A stretch of 64,000 bases of DNA from an uncultured Clostridia bacterium (GCA_944386365.1 CALXAT010000001.1:149028-213027); one strand, 5' to 3'; counted from the stretch's first letter, positions 1-9,100 are shown. The notes: generated from the letters alone by a model not told the origin. Translations and numbers: made by a program.

Positions 1-2798
1 AAAATGGTACAGCAAGTAATGGTACGAATGTTTGGCAATATGGAAGAAACGGAACAAGTGCTCAAAAATGGATTTTAGAAGATGCAGGAGATGGTTATTA
101 CTACATTGTCTCAAAATTAAATAATAAATATTGTTTAGATGTTGCAGCAGGAAAAAATACTAATGGGACCAATATACAAATATATGAAAAAAATGGTACT
201 AATGCCCAAAAGTTTAAATTAGAAAAATTAGCACCTATGAAAAGTGAGCAAACAATAGCAAATGGTGTATATAAAATTGTATCAAATTTAGATGACACAA
301 AAGTGTTAGATGTCGCATCAGGCTCTACGCAGACAAATGCAAAGATACAAATTTATGCTGCAAATGGAACAGATGCACAGAAATTTAAAATTGAATATGG
401 ATCAGATGGATATTATAGTATTATCAATCAAAAATCACAAAAACCAGTATCTACAAAAGAAAATGAAATATCTTTGGAAGGAAATATTTTTCAAGGAAGT
501 ACTGTAAAATCTGATGCACAAAAATGGATTATTAGAAAAAATACAGATGGAACATATACATTTTTTTCAAAACAAAGTGAATTATGCATAGATATAGAAA
601 ATGGAAATACAGCCAATGAAACCAATGTATGGGAATATACTTCAAATGGAACTAATGCACAAAAATGGATATTATTACCAATAGAAGAGATAAAAAGTGA
701 ACAAACAATAGCTAATGGAGAATATAATATAAAAACAGCTTTAAATACAGGAAAAACACTTGATATAAAAAATGAATCAAAAAATTCTGGTACATATATA
801 CAAATAAACGATGAAAATAACAGTACTTCCCAAAAATTTACTTTTGAGTATGGGACAGATGGATATTATACTATTATTAATAAAAATTCTAAGAAAGTTT
901 TAGATGTAGAAAATGCCCAAAAAGATGCAGGAGCATATGTATGGCAATATGAAAAAAATAATACAGATGCACAAAAGTGGATTGTAAAAGATGCAGGAAA
1001 TGGATATTATTATATTATTTCAAAATTAAATGGATTATATCTTACACTAGAAAAATCAAATATTAATAATGGCACAAGATTTATTATGTCTAATCAAAAT
1101 AATAAATCAAATCAAAAATTTAAATTAGTAGAATATACATATGCAGTACCGCAAAAGAATAGTATAAAAGATGGTGTTTATCAAATTGTATTGAAAAATA
1201 ACAAGGTACTAGATATAGCTACAGGTACGTATGCTAATAATGGAAATTTACAAATATGGGATAATGATAAAGTACAGCAACAGAAGTTTTTAGTTAAACA
1301 AATAGATAATACAGGCTATTATGAAATTATCAATGCTAATTCAGGAAAAGTATTAGATGTTGCATCAGGAAATCAAAAAATATATACAAATGTAGCTCAA
1401 TATGAAAAAAATGGAACAGATGCACAAAAATGGATTATACAACCTTGCGGTGACGGATATTATACTATTATTTCTAAGTGTAACAACTTAGTTTTAGATG
1501 TAGCTGGTGGATTAAATAATAGTAAAAATGGAACCAATGTGCAAGTATATTTTAAAAATGGAACAGATGCGCAAAAATTTAGATTTGAAAAAATACCAAT
1601 TATTAATCAAGATACATATGAAATAGAAACAGCTTTAGATGCAAATAAAGTCTTAGATATTGCTTGGGGATCAACAGGGGATGGTGCAAATGTTCAATTA
1701 TATATGGCAGATAATGTAGATCAACAAAAATTTATTTTAGAATATAATGATGGAGAATATGTCATAAGAGCAAAACATTCAGGAAAAGTTTTAACAGTAG
1801 ATACTAGTAATAATAATGTATATCAAAATACTTATCAAGGATTAGATAATCAAAGATGGGTGATTGAACCAGCCGGAAATGGTTATTATGCTATTGTTTC
1901 TAAATATAATGGATTATATTTAGATGTAGATAATGCTAATATAGCTAATGGAACAAATATAAAAGTATATCAAAAAAACAATAGCACAAATGCGCAAAAG
2001 TTTAAATTTTATAAAGGTTTTAGAACATTTTTTGAAGAAGGAACATATGGCTCAAGTGGATTTAAAGTATCCGGTGATTGGAGAGGTACAGATTTAAAAT
2101 ATTATAAATTTGGAAAAGGAAACAATGTGTTATTTGCAACGTTTTCAATTCATGGATTTGAAGATTCCTATTATAAAGATGGTAGTGAATTAACATATAT
2201 TGCAGAACAATTTAAAAATAATTTGCAAAATACAACAGATGCAAATATTATAAAAAATTGGACAATTTATATTTTGCCAGATTTAAATCCAGATGGGCAA
2301 ACGCATGGATGGACAAATAATGGACCAGGAAGAACAACATTTTATAGTGCTGCACCTGGGAACCAAGGTATTGACATGAATAGAAATTGGCAAACAGGAA
2401 GTAGTTATGCAAGATATTATGATGCAAGAAATTATAATGGAACAGCGGCATATCAGGCTTATGAAGTAAGAGCTTTAAGAGACTTCCTACTAACTCACAA
2501 ATCCACAACAGGACAAACATTACTAGTAGATTTACATGGATGGTTAAATGAAACAATTGGTGATAATGGATTAGGCAGATATTACAGAAATTATTATGGA
2601 ATGAGTACACATATCTCTTCATATGGAAGTGGATATTTAGTAAACTGGGCAAGACAATCATTAGGAAATGGAAACAGGGCAGCAAGATCTGTATTAGTAG
2701 AATTACCACAAGTATATAGTCATCAAGAAGTATTAAATAGAGATTATGCAGGAAAATATATAAATGCAACACTAAATATGTTAAGGGAGAATGGATAA
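1..2798 (+). CDS. Secreted ricin-type lectin / M14 zinc carboxypeptidase (5' partial)
   Basis: The frame is open from base 3, so the true start lies before the window. The first ATG, at 237, falls inside a lectin repeat and is not a start. About 670 residues are ricin B-type (CBM13) repeats with recurring NGTDAQKW/F, GKVLDVA and DGYYTI signatures. They group into roughly four beta-trefoils of about 150 residues plus the tail of another. The last about 230 residues form an M14 metallocarboxypeptidase domain: SIHGFE supplies the first zinc ligands (HxxE), followed by NPDG, DMNRNW, DLHGW (third zinc ligand) and VELPQ with the likely catalytic Glu. The protein probably binds wall or host glycan and trims peptide stems or surface peptides. 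The stop overlaps the next ATG (TAATG), so the genes are coupled. The ricin module recurs in the RHS gene downstream. Confidence 0.88.
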   Translation, partial: NGTASNGTNVWQYGRNGTSAQKWILEDAGDGYYYIVSKLNNKYCLDVAAGKNTNGTNIQIYEKNGTNAQKFKLEKLAPMKSEQTIANGVYKIVSNLDDTKVLDVASGSTQTNAKIQIYAANGTDAQKFKIEYGSDGYYSIINQKSQKPVSTKENEISLEGNIFQGSTVKSDAQKWIIRKNTDGTYTFFSKQSELCIDIENGNTANETNVWEYTSNGTNAQKWILLPIEEIKSEQTIANGEYNIKTALNTGKTLDIKNESKNSGTYIQINDENNSTSQKFTFEYGTDGYYTIINKNSKKVLDVENAQKDAGAYVWQYEKNNTDAQKWIVKDAGNGYYYIISKLNGLYLTLEKSNINNGTRFIMSNQNNKSNQKFKLVEYTYAVPQKNSIKDGVYQIVLKNNKVLDIATGTYANNGNLQIWDNDKVQQQKFLVKQIDNTGYYEIINANSGKVLDVASGNQKIYTNVAQYEKNGTDAQKWIIQPCGDGYYTIISKCNNLVLDVAGGLNNSKNGTNVQVYFKNGTDAQKFRFEKIPIINQDTYEIETALDANKVLDIAWGSTGDGANVQLYMADNVDQQKFILEYNDGEYVIRAKHSGKVLTVDTSNNNVYQNTYQGLDNQRWVIEPAGNGYYAIVSKYNGLYLDVDNANIANGTNIKVYQKNNSTNAQKFKFYKGFRTFFEEGTYGSSGFKVSGDWRGTDLKYYKFGKGNNVLFATFSIHGFEDSYYKDGSELTYIAEQFKNNLQNTTDANIIKNWTIYILPDLNPDGQTHGWTNNGPGRTTFYSAAPGNQGIDMNRNWQTGSSYARYYDARNYNGTAAYQAYEVRALRDFLLTHKSTTGQTLLVDLHGWLNETIGDNGLGRYYRNYYGMSTHISSYGSGYLVNWARQSLGNGNRAARSVLVELPQVYSHQEVLNRDYAGKYINATLNMLRENG

Positions 2799-3478
2799 TG
2801 AAAACTAAAACAATTGTTATATTACTAGCTATATTATTAATCATTATTTTAGTGATAACAGTGATTGTATCTAATCAGAAAAAACAAGAACAACAACAAG
2901 TAGAAAATCAACAAATAGAAGAAATTAAAAATGAAACAGGTGCAACAGCAGACACCAACATCTATGAAGTAGAAACAGAATATGATGGGAGAGAAGTACT
3001 ACAGGTAAAACCAGAAGTTCAAATGCAAGCAGTATGGGCAGGAATAGAAAAGGATGGCTCTCCAACTGAAGAAGAAACAAGTTCACTTTGGAATTCTAGA
3101 CCAACAAAGACAGGTATATGGATATCTCCAAATTCAAGAGACAAATTTTTGACCATATTAAGTGATAATGGGATTACTAACTTCAAAATCAATGGAGAAG
3201 GGTATCTATATAAAGAAGGAACAAGTGAAAATGATACAGCTAAAAAAATAGAAGAAATGATAAATTCTAGTAAAATATATATTATGGATATATCAGGAAC
3301 TTGTTATATCAGAGATGAGATGACAGGAGAATTAGTAGAATATCCTTTTGAAAAAATGGACCCTTACCAAGTCTGTGAACCATATTCTTATGAAAACAAT
3401 ATCATTTTGGAAATTACAACAAATGAAGCAGGAAAACTTACAAATCAAGAAATATTGTCGGCTATTGTACAATATTAG
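2798..3478 (+). CDS. Membrane-anchored extracellular protein of unknown function
   Basis: 226 residues. One hydrophobic helix at about 5-26 is followed by a Gln/Glu-rich linker and an outside domain; no lipobox is visible. I do not recognise the family. The body (about 70-226) is soluble and mixed alpha/beta by eye, with isolated Cys near the middle and toward the C-terminus. The start overlaps the stop of the carboxypeptidase, and AAGGGAG upstream lies inside that gene, so translation is coupled. It is therefore likely a partner or anchor of the lectin-carboxypeptidase, but this is inference from context only. Confidence 0.7.
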   Translation: MKTKTIVILLAILLIIILVITVIVSNQKKQEQQQVENQQIEEIKNETGATADTNIYEVETEYDGREVLQVKPEVQMQAVWAGIEKDGSPTEEETSSLWNSRPTKTGIWISPNSRDKFLTILSDNGITNFKINGEGYLYKEGTSENDTAKKIEEMINSSKIYIMDISGTCYIRDEMTGELVEYPFEKMDPYQVCEPYSYENNIILEITTNEAGKLTNQEILSAIVQY

Positions 3479-3517
3479 TAAAATTTGTAAAATATTAGAA
3501 AAAATTGTAAAATATAC

Positions 3518-3546
3518 TTGTAATTTATTTGCATATATTATAAAAT
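3518..3546 (+). promoter_or_regulatory. Possible sigma-A promoter before the RHS locus
   Basis: TTGTAA at 3518-3523, a 17-base spacer, and TAAAAT at 3541-3546. It lies upstream of the terminator at 3638, so transcripts from it would have to pass that hairpin to reach the toxin gene. Confidence 0.4.
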
Positions 3547-3637
3547 AATTTCAGAAAAGGCAATATATGGTAACAACAATTATAAAATAAAAGTTGGGGT
3601 ATATTATGCAAGTAAAAAAATATAAAATATTAATTAT

Positions 3638-3677
3638 AAAAAAGACACAATCATACATTAGGATTGTGTCTTTTTTT
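3638..3677 (+). terminator. Intrinsic terminator
   Basis: AAAGACACAATC pairs with GATTGTGTCTTT around a short loop, followed by seven T. It ends the carboxypeptidase operon or attenuates the RHS gene. Confidence 0.85.
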
Positions 3678-3778
3678 CTGATGGGGTGATATAGAGGAAG
3701 ATTACAAAATATAAAAAAGAAAGAGGTGATAAGAGCAAAGATGTAAAAATAAAAAATAAAGAAAAAAGGGGAAAATAT

Positions 3779-4264
3779 ATGGAGAAAAAAGAAAAAAAGA
3801 GAGATGTAATATTTAAAATTATTGCAACTATGCTAGTTACCATTATATTAATAAATGTTAATGCTAATATGGTAAGTGCATTAAGTTTTCAGTGGGGAAA
3901 AGAAAAAGAGTTATCTACAGAAGAATTTAGTGAGATGGAAAAAAATGCAAATGTAGATAAGAATTTAAAAGAAAGAGAAATCATTGGAGAAGATATAAGT
4001 AAAAGAGAATTAAATCAAAAAACATTTATTATGGATGATGGAACGAAAATAGAAGAACAATTGGCTACATTAACAAAGGACAATTATGAAATTAAATGGC
4101 GTTTAATAGAAGATACAACAGAAGAAAATACAATTGATGAAAATTTAAACAAACCAACTAATAATAATGAGGAATTAGAAATAAATACTGAAGAAACCGA
4201 ATTGGAAAAAAATACAATAAAAAATGTAATAGAACAGAATACGATAAAAAGCACAAGAATTTGA
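3779..4264 (+). CDS. N-terminal piece of a frameshifted RHS polymorphic toxin
   Basis: 161 residues, ATG preceded by AAAGGGG. A hydrophobic segment at about 11-35 ending in Ala-Leu is a signal peptide or anchor. The rest is Glu/Asn/Thr-rich and disordered, as in the leader region of Firmicutes RHS proteins. The frame stops at 4262-4264, while the +1 frame opens at 4248 and continues straight into lectin and RHS repeats. Removing one A from the run 4246-4250 would join the two. Unlike the three glycan-operon breaks, no CGG is present, so an ordinary homopolymer indel (mutation or sequencing error) is the simplest reading. Confidence 0.7.
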   Translation: MEKKEKKRDVIFKIIATMLVTIILINVNANMVSALSFQWGKEKELSTEEFSEMEKNANVDKNLKEREIIGEDISKRELNQKTFIMDDGTKIEEQLATLTKDNYEIKWRLIEDTTEENTIDENLNKPTNNNEELEINTEETELEKNTIKNVIEQNTIKSTRI

Positions 4265-6728
4265 ATTTGTTCCAGTAGGAGATGGAAGCTTTTCTATTAG
4301 ACCTAGACTAACAAATGGAAAAAGATGTTTAGATGTATTATATGCATCTACTGCCAATGGTACAAAGGTACAGTCATGGGGAATCAATAATAATGCAGCA
4401 CAACAGTTTTACTTAGAAGAAGTTGAACCATCAGAAGAGAAAAAATATGTAGAAACAACAGCAGAATATTCAGAAGATGGTAGATATCTAACAAAACAAA
4501 TAGATGAAGTTGGAAATCAAGTTCAATATGAATATAATGAAAATAAAGGACTGGTGACAAAAGAAATAGATTCTAATAATGGAGAAACTATTTATAATTA
4601 TGATGCGAATACAGATTTAACAACACAAGTTTCAAAACAAGTAGGAGAAAAAACATATACAAATCAATATAGTTATGAAAATGACAATATAAAAACCATT
4701 ACACATAATGGAACTACATATGAGTTTGTTTATGATGCCTATGGAAATGTAAAAGATATTAAAGTAGGAAATCAAACATTAAAAACCACTACATATGACA
4801 CACAAAATGGAAATCTATTACAATCAACTTATGGAAATAATCAAAATATACAATATCAGTATGATAGATTTAATCGAATTATAAAAAAAGAAAAAACAAC
4901 TGGAAATATAGAATTTAGTTATGATGCAAAATCAAATTTGAAAACTGTAAAAGATAATACAATAGGAATCACAACAAATTATAGCTATGACTTAGCCAAC
5001 AGAATGACAAAAGCAGAAAATAATAAAGGCTTGACAATTTCCTATGAATATGATGATAATAGTAATATAAATAAAACAGAATATAAGCTAAATGATAAAA
5101 CCAATATCATGAATCACAATTTTGATAGTGATAATAACATCAATAGCATCCTATTTAACAATAGTGTAGTGAAAATAAATTATGATAGATTGGCAAGAGG
5201 AACAAGTAAAGAGATTATAAATGAAAAAGGAACGTATACAACACAATATGGATACAAAAATACAGAGACACCAAATAAAACGACAACCATATTAGAAAGT
5301 ATAAAAAATGGGAATAATGAAACAATTCATTATACCTACAACAATATCGGATATATTGAAACAATCAAAAATGGAAATGAACTTCTTGCAAAATATCAAT
5401 ATGATGGATTAGGACAACTAACAAGAGAAGATAACAAAGAACAAGAAAAAACAATTACGTATGAATATGATACTGGAGGAAATATCCTAAACAAAAAAGA
5501 ATATGTCTATACAGAAGGAAATATTACAACACAGCCAACAAAAGTAATAGAATACATATATAATAATGCAAACTGGAAAGACCAATTAACAACATATGAT
5601 GGAAAACAAATTACATATGACGCTATTGGAAATTCATTAACATATGATGGAAATACTTACACATGGCAAAATGGAAGAGAATTAGCAAGTATACAGAACA
5701 CAGAGAAAGGATTAAATATAACCTATAAATACACAGATGACGGTATCAGAACAGAAAAAACGGTTAATGGAGAAACAACAACTTATCATTTAGATGGAGA
5801 AATTGTTATTTATGAAACCAAAGGAAATGATACAATTTATTATCAATATGATAGCAATCAAAATCTAATTGGATTTAAGTTAAATGATGAGCAATACTAC
5901 TACATACGAAATGGACAAAATGATATTATAGGTATACTAGATAACAACTTAAATCAAGTAGTTAGCTATACCTATGATACATGGGGAAAACTAATTAGCA
6001 TTGAAGATGGACAAGGTAATGATGTAACAAATAATACGAACCATATAGGATACAAAAATCCATACAGATATAGAGGTTATAGATATGACACAGAAACAGG
6101 TTTATATTATTTGCAGAGTAGATATTATAATCCAGAGATGGGTAGATTTATAAATGCAGATGGAACTTTACATAGTGGCGATGAGTTATTAGGACATAAT
6201 TTATATACATATTGTAATAATAATCCTATAAATTTGAGAGATATTAATGGCAATTTTCCAATTTTAGCAATTATTAACATAATAGGTAATATTGTAAAAA
6301 GTATAATTACTAGCGTAGCTAAAAATACATCTGTATCAACGAATACATTACGAAAACCAAGTACAGGAAAAAACATTTTATTGTCATCGAACAATGGACA
6401 TGGTAATGTACCTAGAAAAGGAAAGCCAAATTCAACATTAAAAAAACCTAATGGCGATATTCGCATTTATGGACCAGATGGAAAGGCATTAAAAGATATT
6501 GATTATAGTCATCCGCATCGCCATCCTAATTTAAAAAATCCACATGAACATGATTGGACATGGGATGAAAAAGGGAATTCTAAAAGAGGAGATGCACATA
6601 ATTTTAGTAATACAATAATCACTACTGCTACTATTGCTGGTATAGGATATGTTACATATAGAGTAGTGAGACTAATTCCTTCTATAATTTGCCTACCTAC
6701 GATAATTCCAAATGTGATAATACCATAA
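4248..6728 (+). CDS. RHS-repeat protein with C-terminal toxin domain (frameshifted 5' end)
   Basis: The +1 continuation of the preceding frame; the first internal start in this frame is GTG 4554. It begins with one decayed ricin-type repeat (about 4254-4420), then about 500 residues of YD/RHS repeats (many YxYDxxGN), then the RHS core YRYRGYRYDTETGLYYLQ and NLYTYCNNNP at about 6060-6235. The last about 150 residues are the variable toxin tip. A His-rich patch (DIDYSHPHRHPN, then PHEHDW, about 6490-6560) resembles a metal-dependent or toxin-24-like tip, followed by a hydrophobic tail. RHS proteins form a cage around a C-terminal toxin for contact-dependent antagonism. The DUF2691 gene starts 25 bases downstream and is the likely immunity gene. 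Exact toxin type is uncertain. Confidence 0.8.
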   Translation, partial: KAQEFEFVPVGDGSFSIRPRLTNGKRCLDVLYASTANGTKVQSWGINNNAAQQFYLEEVEPSEEKKYVETTAEYSEDGRYLTKQIDEVGNQVQYEYNENKGLVTKEIDSNNGETIYNYDANTDLTTQVSKQVGEKTYTNQYSYENDNIKTITHNGTTYEFVYDAYGNVKDIKVGNQTLKTTTYDTQNGNLLQSTYGNNQNIQYQYDRFNRIIKKEKTTGNIEFSYDAKSNLKTVKDNTIGITTNYSYDLANRMTKAENNKGLTISYEYDDNSNINKTEYKLNDKTNIMNHNFDSDNNINSILFNNSVVKINYDRLARGTSKEIINEKGTYTTQYGYKNTETPNKTTTILESIKNGNNETIHYTYNNIGYIETIKNGNELLAKYQYDGLGQLTREDNKEQEKTITYEYDTGGNILNKKEYVYTEGNITTQPTKVIEYIYNNANWKDQLTTYDGKQITYDAIGNSLTYDGNTYTWQNGRELASIQNTEKGLNITYKYTDDGIRTEKTVNGETTTYHLDGEIVIYETKGNDTIYYQYDSNQNLIGFKLNDEQYYYIRNGQNDIIGILDNNLNQVVSYTYDTWGKLISIEDGQGNDVTNNTNHIGYKNPYRYRGYRYDTETGLYYLQSRYYNPEMGRFINADGTLHSGDELLGHNLYTYCNNNPINLRDINGNFPILAIINIIGNIVKSIITSVAKNTSVSTNTLRKPSTGKNILLSSNNGHGNVPRKGKPNSTLKKPNGDIRIYGPDGKALKDIDYSHPHRHPNLKNPHEHDWTWDEKGNSKRGDAHNFSNTIITTATIAGIGYVTYRVVRLIPSIICLPTIIPNVIIP

Positions 6729-6752
6729 AAATAAAAGATGGAGGAGATAGCA

Positions 6753-7226
6753 ATGAAAATAGGAATTGAATTTAATATACCAAATGAATATGGGAATTTC
6801 TTAGAACAAATTTTAAAACAAATTAATTTAGATGAGTATATTTGGAAAATTGAAGAAGATGAGATTTATATAAATAATAATAGGAAAAGTAATGATAATG
6901 ATGATAATTTATTTAAAAAACCTATATACAAAAATGCAGATTTTAAAAAAATTATAGAACAAGAAGATTACTATATAATATTTGCAAATATAAAATTGTA
7001 TGTAAAACAAGATAATACTATCATAAATACATATAAAGATTTTATTGAAAGTTCATGTATATTAATTTTGCTAGTAACAGACAGTAAATTTGTTGAGATA
7101 TATTCAAAAGATGAAAATATTTTAGATAAAATATATAATAATGCTTTAAAAAGTAAATTTCATAACATATGTTATATAACAAAAGAAAACTTTAAACGTA
7201 AAAAATTTTCAGCATATGCTGATTAA
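6753..7226 (+). CDS. DUF2691-like protein, probable cognate immunity protein
   Basis: 157 residues. The ATG at 6753 is chosen because GGAGGAG (6740-6746) sits six bases before it; an in-frame ATG at 6738 overlaps that ribosome site. The start MKIGIEFNIPNEYG also aligns with the paralogue at 8190. The shared pattern is an N-terminal IPNxxG segment, a central YYIIFANI strand, a TYKDF motif and a C-terminal YITxEN. This matches DUF2691 as I know it. It is acidic, soluble and without a signal, as expected for a cytoplasmic antitoxin directly behind a polymorphic toxin. The immunity role is inferred from position. Confidence 0.75.
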   Translation: MKIGIEFNIPNEYGNFLEQILKQINLDEYIWKIEEDEIYINNNRKSNDNDDNLFKKPIYKNADFKKIIEQEDYYIIFANIKLYVKQDNTIINTYKDFIESSCILILLVTDSKFVEIYSKDENILDKIYNNALKSKFHNICYITKENFKRKKFSAYAD

Positions 7227-7266
7227 TAACGCTAAATTAGAAGATTAAAAGAAAAGGGAATAAAAT

Positions 7267-8001
7267 ATGGGAGCATGGGGAACAGGGTTGTATCAAGATG
7301 ATACAACCTGTGATATAAAAGATGAATATATAACATATTTGCAAATCGGAATAACAAATGAAGAAGCAACAAAAAAAGTAATAGAAGAAAATGATTGGTG
7401 CTTTGAAGATGAAGAGGAAGGAGCATTATTATGGTTTGCATTAGCGGACACACAATGGAAATATGGAAGATTACTTGATGAAGTAAAAGAAAAAGCAATA
7501 GAATGTATAGATTCAGGAGTGGATTTAGAAAAATGGAAAGAAGATGAAAAACTATATGAAAAAAGAAAAAAGGTATTGGAAGAATTAAAGAAAAAATTAA
7601 ATTCAGAACAACCACCAGAAAAGAAAGTGTCAAAAATGAAATTTTTTCGAGCACATTGGAAAGTAGGAGATATATTATCATATCAAATACTAGATGAAGA
7701 ATTAAAAGACCATAAATGGTATGGAAAATATGTTTTATTAAAAGTAGTAGGAACATACAGAAGTAATATAGGAAGCTTACCAAGAGATATATATTATAAT
7801 GAAGATGATTTATTAACTTTATATAATTGGATAGGAGATAAAAAACCAGATTTACAGTTAATAAAAAGTCTTAAAATCATTCCTTTTTCAGAAATTGATA
7901 GAGGACTAGGGAAAGAAAAACAAATGTTAGCAACAGTCTTGTTTTCTGAGAGAGAGCTAAAAAAGTTAAACATAGAGGTGATAGGCAGAGAAAAAAATTA
8001 A
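7267..8001 (+). CDS. MGAWGTG-type (DUF4259-like) protein, putative immunity
   Basis: 244 residues. The N-terminus MGAWGTGLYQDDTTCD is the hallmark of a widespread Firmicutes/Actinobacteria family (DUF4259-like). Residues about 50-65 carry a WFALADTQWKYGRL block, then a charged helical segment, then a beta-rich C-terminal half. No signal or membrane segment. Such proteins often lie in RHS/polymorphic toxin immunity arrays, which fits its place between two DUF2691 genes. Bases 7285-7309 form an inverted repeat inside the GLYQDDTT codons. A broken copy of the same N-terminal motif follows at about 8117-8155. The biochemical role is unknown. Confidence 0.7.
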   Translation: MGAWGTGLYQDDTTCDIKDEYITYLQIGITNEEATKKVIEENDWCFEDEEEGALLWFALADTQWKYGRLLDEVKEKAIECIDSGVDLEKWKEDEKLYEKRKKVLEELKKKLNSEQPPEKKVSKMKFFRAHWKVGDILSYQILDEELKDHKWYGKYVLLKVVGTYRSNIGSLPRDIYYNEDDLLTLYNWIGDKKPDLQLIKSLKIIPFSEIDRGLGKEKQMLATVLFSERELKKLNIEVIGREKN

Positions 8002-8114
8002 AAGGAAGGTATTGTTTACCAGTTGGATATAATAAGTATAATTTTAGTGAAGGTATTTTAATAGCATTAGAAAAAGAGCAAGAAAAAGGAAATCTGATTG
8101 AAGATATTAGATAA
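8001..8114 (+). pseudogene. Remnant 3' end of an immunity-type gene
   Basis: A 37-codon frame without its own start begins at the last base of the previous stop and ends with TAA 8112-8114. It reads through CLPVGYNKYNF and ALEKEQEKGN. The CLPVGY motif recalls FCWPVGYENE in the protein at 8681, so it may be the tail of a deleted relative. Evidence is weak but the frame is clean. Confidence 0.4.
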
Positions 8115-8157
8115 AGTAGGTCGTATCAAAATGATACAACCTATGATATGAAATAAA
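8115..8157 (+). pseudogene. Remnant of a second MGAWGTG-type gene
   Basis: Bases 8121-8153 encode SYQNDTTYDMK and then a stop. This matches LYQDDTTCDIK near the N-terminus of the 7267 gene at both protein and DNA level. The rest of the gene is missing, so this is a deletion scar in the immunity array. Confidence 0.5.
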
Positions 8158-8189
8158 GAAAATAATTAAAACTAGAAAAGGGGATTAAT

Positions 8190-8636
8190 GTGATAAGAGG
8201 AATACAATTTAAAATACCAAATAAGTGGGGATATATGTTAAAAGATATATTAAAAAATATAGATTTAGCAGATTATGATTTTGAAATAAATGATGATAAT
8301 GAGATATGGGTGGAAAATAATGAACAATTATTTGTAGAGGAGATTATAGATGGAGAAGACTTTAATAAACAAATATCCCAAAATCCATATTATATAATAT
8401 TTGCTAATATACATATATACAAAATAGGCTTTAAAATTAGTAAAATAAAAACATATAAAGAATTTTTAGATAGTGAATGTGAAATTATAATTTTAATAAT
8501 CGATAGTATAAATGTTTGTATTTATATGAAAGATAAAGAAAAATTAGATAAGATAGAATTAAATGCAAAAAAGAACAAGTTTAAAAATATAGAATATATA
8601 ACTGATGAGAATGATAATATTACTATGTTAAAATAA
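8190..8636 (+). CDS. DUF2691-like protein, second paralogue
   Basis: 148 residues starting at GTG 8190; the overlapping ATG at 8188 runs at once into TGA. AAAAGGGG lies about six bases upstream. It is a diverged paralogue of the 6753 product with the same IPNKWG start, YYIIFANI core, TYKEF and YITDEND end. Having two divergent copies beside one toxin is typical of stocked immunity arrays: one cognate, one retained from an earlier toxin allele. Cytoplasmic, acidic, no signal peptide. Confidence 0.72.
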   Translation: MIRGIQFKIPNKWGYMLKDILKNIDLADYDFEINDDNEIWVENNEQLFVEEIIDGEDFNKQISQNPYYIIFANIHIYKIGFKISKIKTYKEFLDSECEIIILIIDSINVCIYMKDKEKLDKIELNAKKNKFKNIEYITDENDNITMLK

Positions 8637-8680
8637 AAAATATAAAAGTAAAAAACTATAGATAGGAGATAGAGATAAAA

Positions 8681-9049
8681 ATGGATGTACATGACAATGA
8701 AATATTAACATATACTGTTGATTTTGAAAATAAAGAAATTACTATGAAGACAATCAATAGAAAGCGTGAAATTATATTTGTAAAATTTAAAGATGTATTA
8801 GTACACTATTTTGAAATGGCAATGCCTAACAGCATTATATTTGATATAGATGAATATGAAGGAATAGAAGTAATAAAAGAAAATAGAGAATTATTAAAAA
8901 ATACAAAAGATTTTTGCTGGCCTGTAGGTTATGAGAACGAAAGTGATCTGATTAAAAATTTGGAAGGATACAAGTATTATATAATTAATTCTTCATCAGG
9001 ACTAACTGGATGGGTTTTAGCAAAAAGTATAGAGTTTTATAAAGAATAA
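8681..9049 (+). CDS. Small acidic protein, putative immunity
   Basis: 122 residues with a good ribosome site (AGGAGATAG) before the ATG. I do not recognise a named family. It starts MDVHDNEILTY, has a beta-rich N-terminal half, and ends in a GLTGWVLAKS segment. No signal or membrane segment. As the last gene before the terminator at 9059 it closes the toxin/immunity array, and its size and composition fit an immunity protein. The function is inferred from context only. Confidence 0.55.
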   Translation: MDVHDNEILTYTVDFENKEITMKTINRKREIIFVKFKDVLVHYFEMAMPNSIIFDIDEYEGIEVIKENRELLKNTKDFCWPVGYENESDLIKNLEGYKYYIINSSSGLTGWVLAKSIEFYKE

Positions 9050-9058
9050 AAAAGATAA

Positions 9059-9099
9059 GAAAAAGCAGTTGATTAGCTTAGCTAAAAAACTGCTTTTTA
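9059..9099 (+). terminator. Intrinsic terminator ending the immunity array
   Basis: AAAAAGCAGTT pairs with AACTGCTTTTT around a loop, with a T tract in the 3' arm. It separates the toxin locus from the glycan operon. Confidence 0.85.
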
Positions 9100-9100
9100 C

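Larger units (their letters stand above)
3479..3778 (+). other. Intergenic region, 300 bp
   Basis: It holds direct repeats of TTGTAAAATAT at 3485 and 3505, a promoter-like pair at 3518-3546 and a terminator at 3638-3677. An ATG at 3606 opens a 27-codon frame that runs through the terminator and ends in TGA at 3687-3689. This could be a leader peptide for attenuation of the RHS gene, but the ribosome site (GGGG) is weak and I do not call it a gene. Confidence 0.5.

Noticed and set aside
4246..4264. RHS frameshift as a fourth CGGA site
   Set aside because: No CGG is present near the break; the simplest cause is an A-run length change.
7285..7309. Terminator inside the MGAWGTG gene
   Set aside because: The inverted repeat has no T tract and lies at the 5' end of an intact frame.
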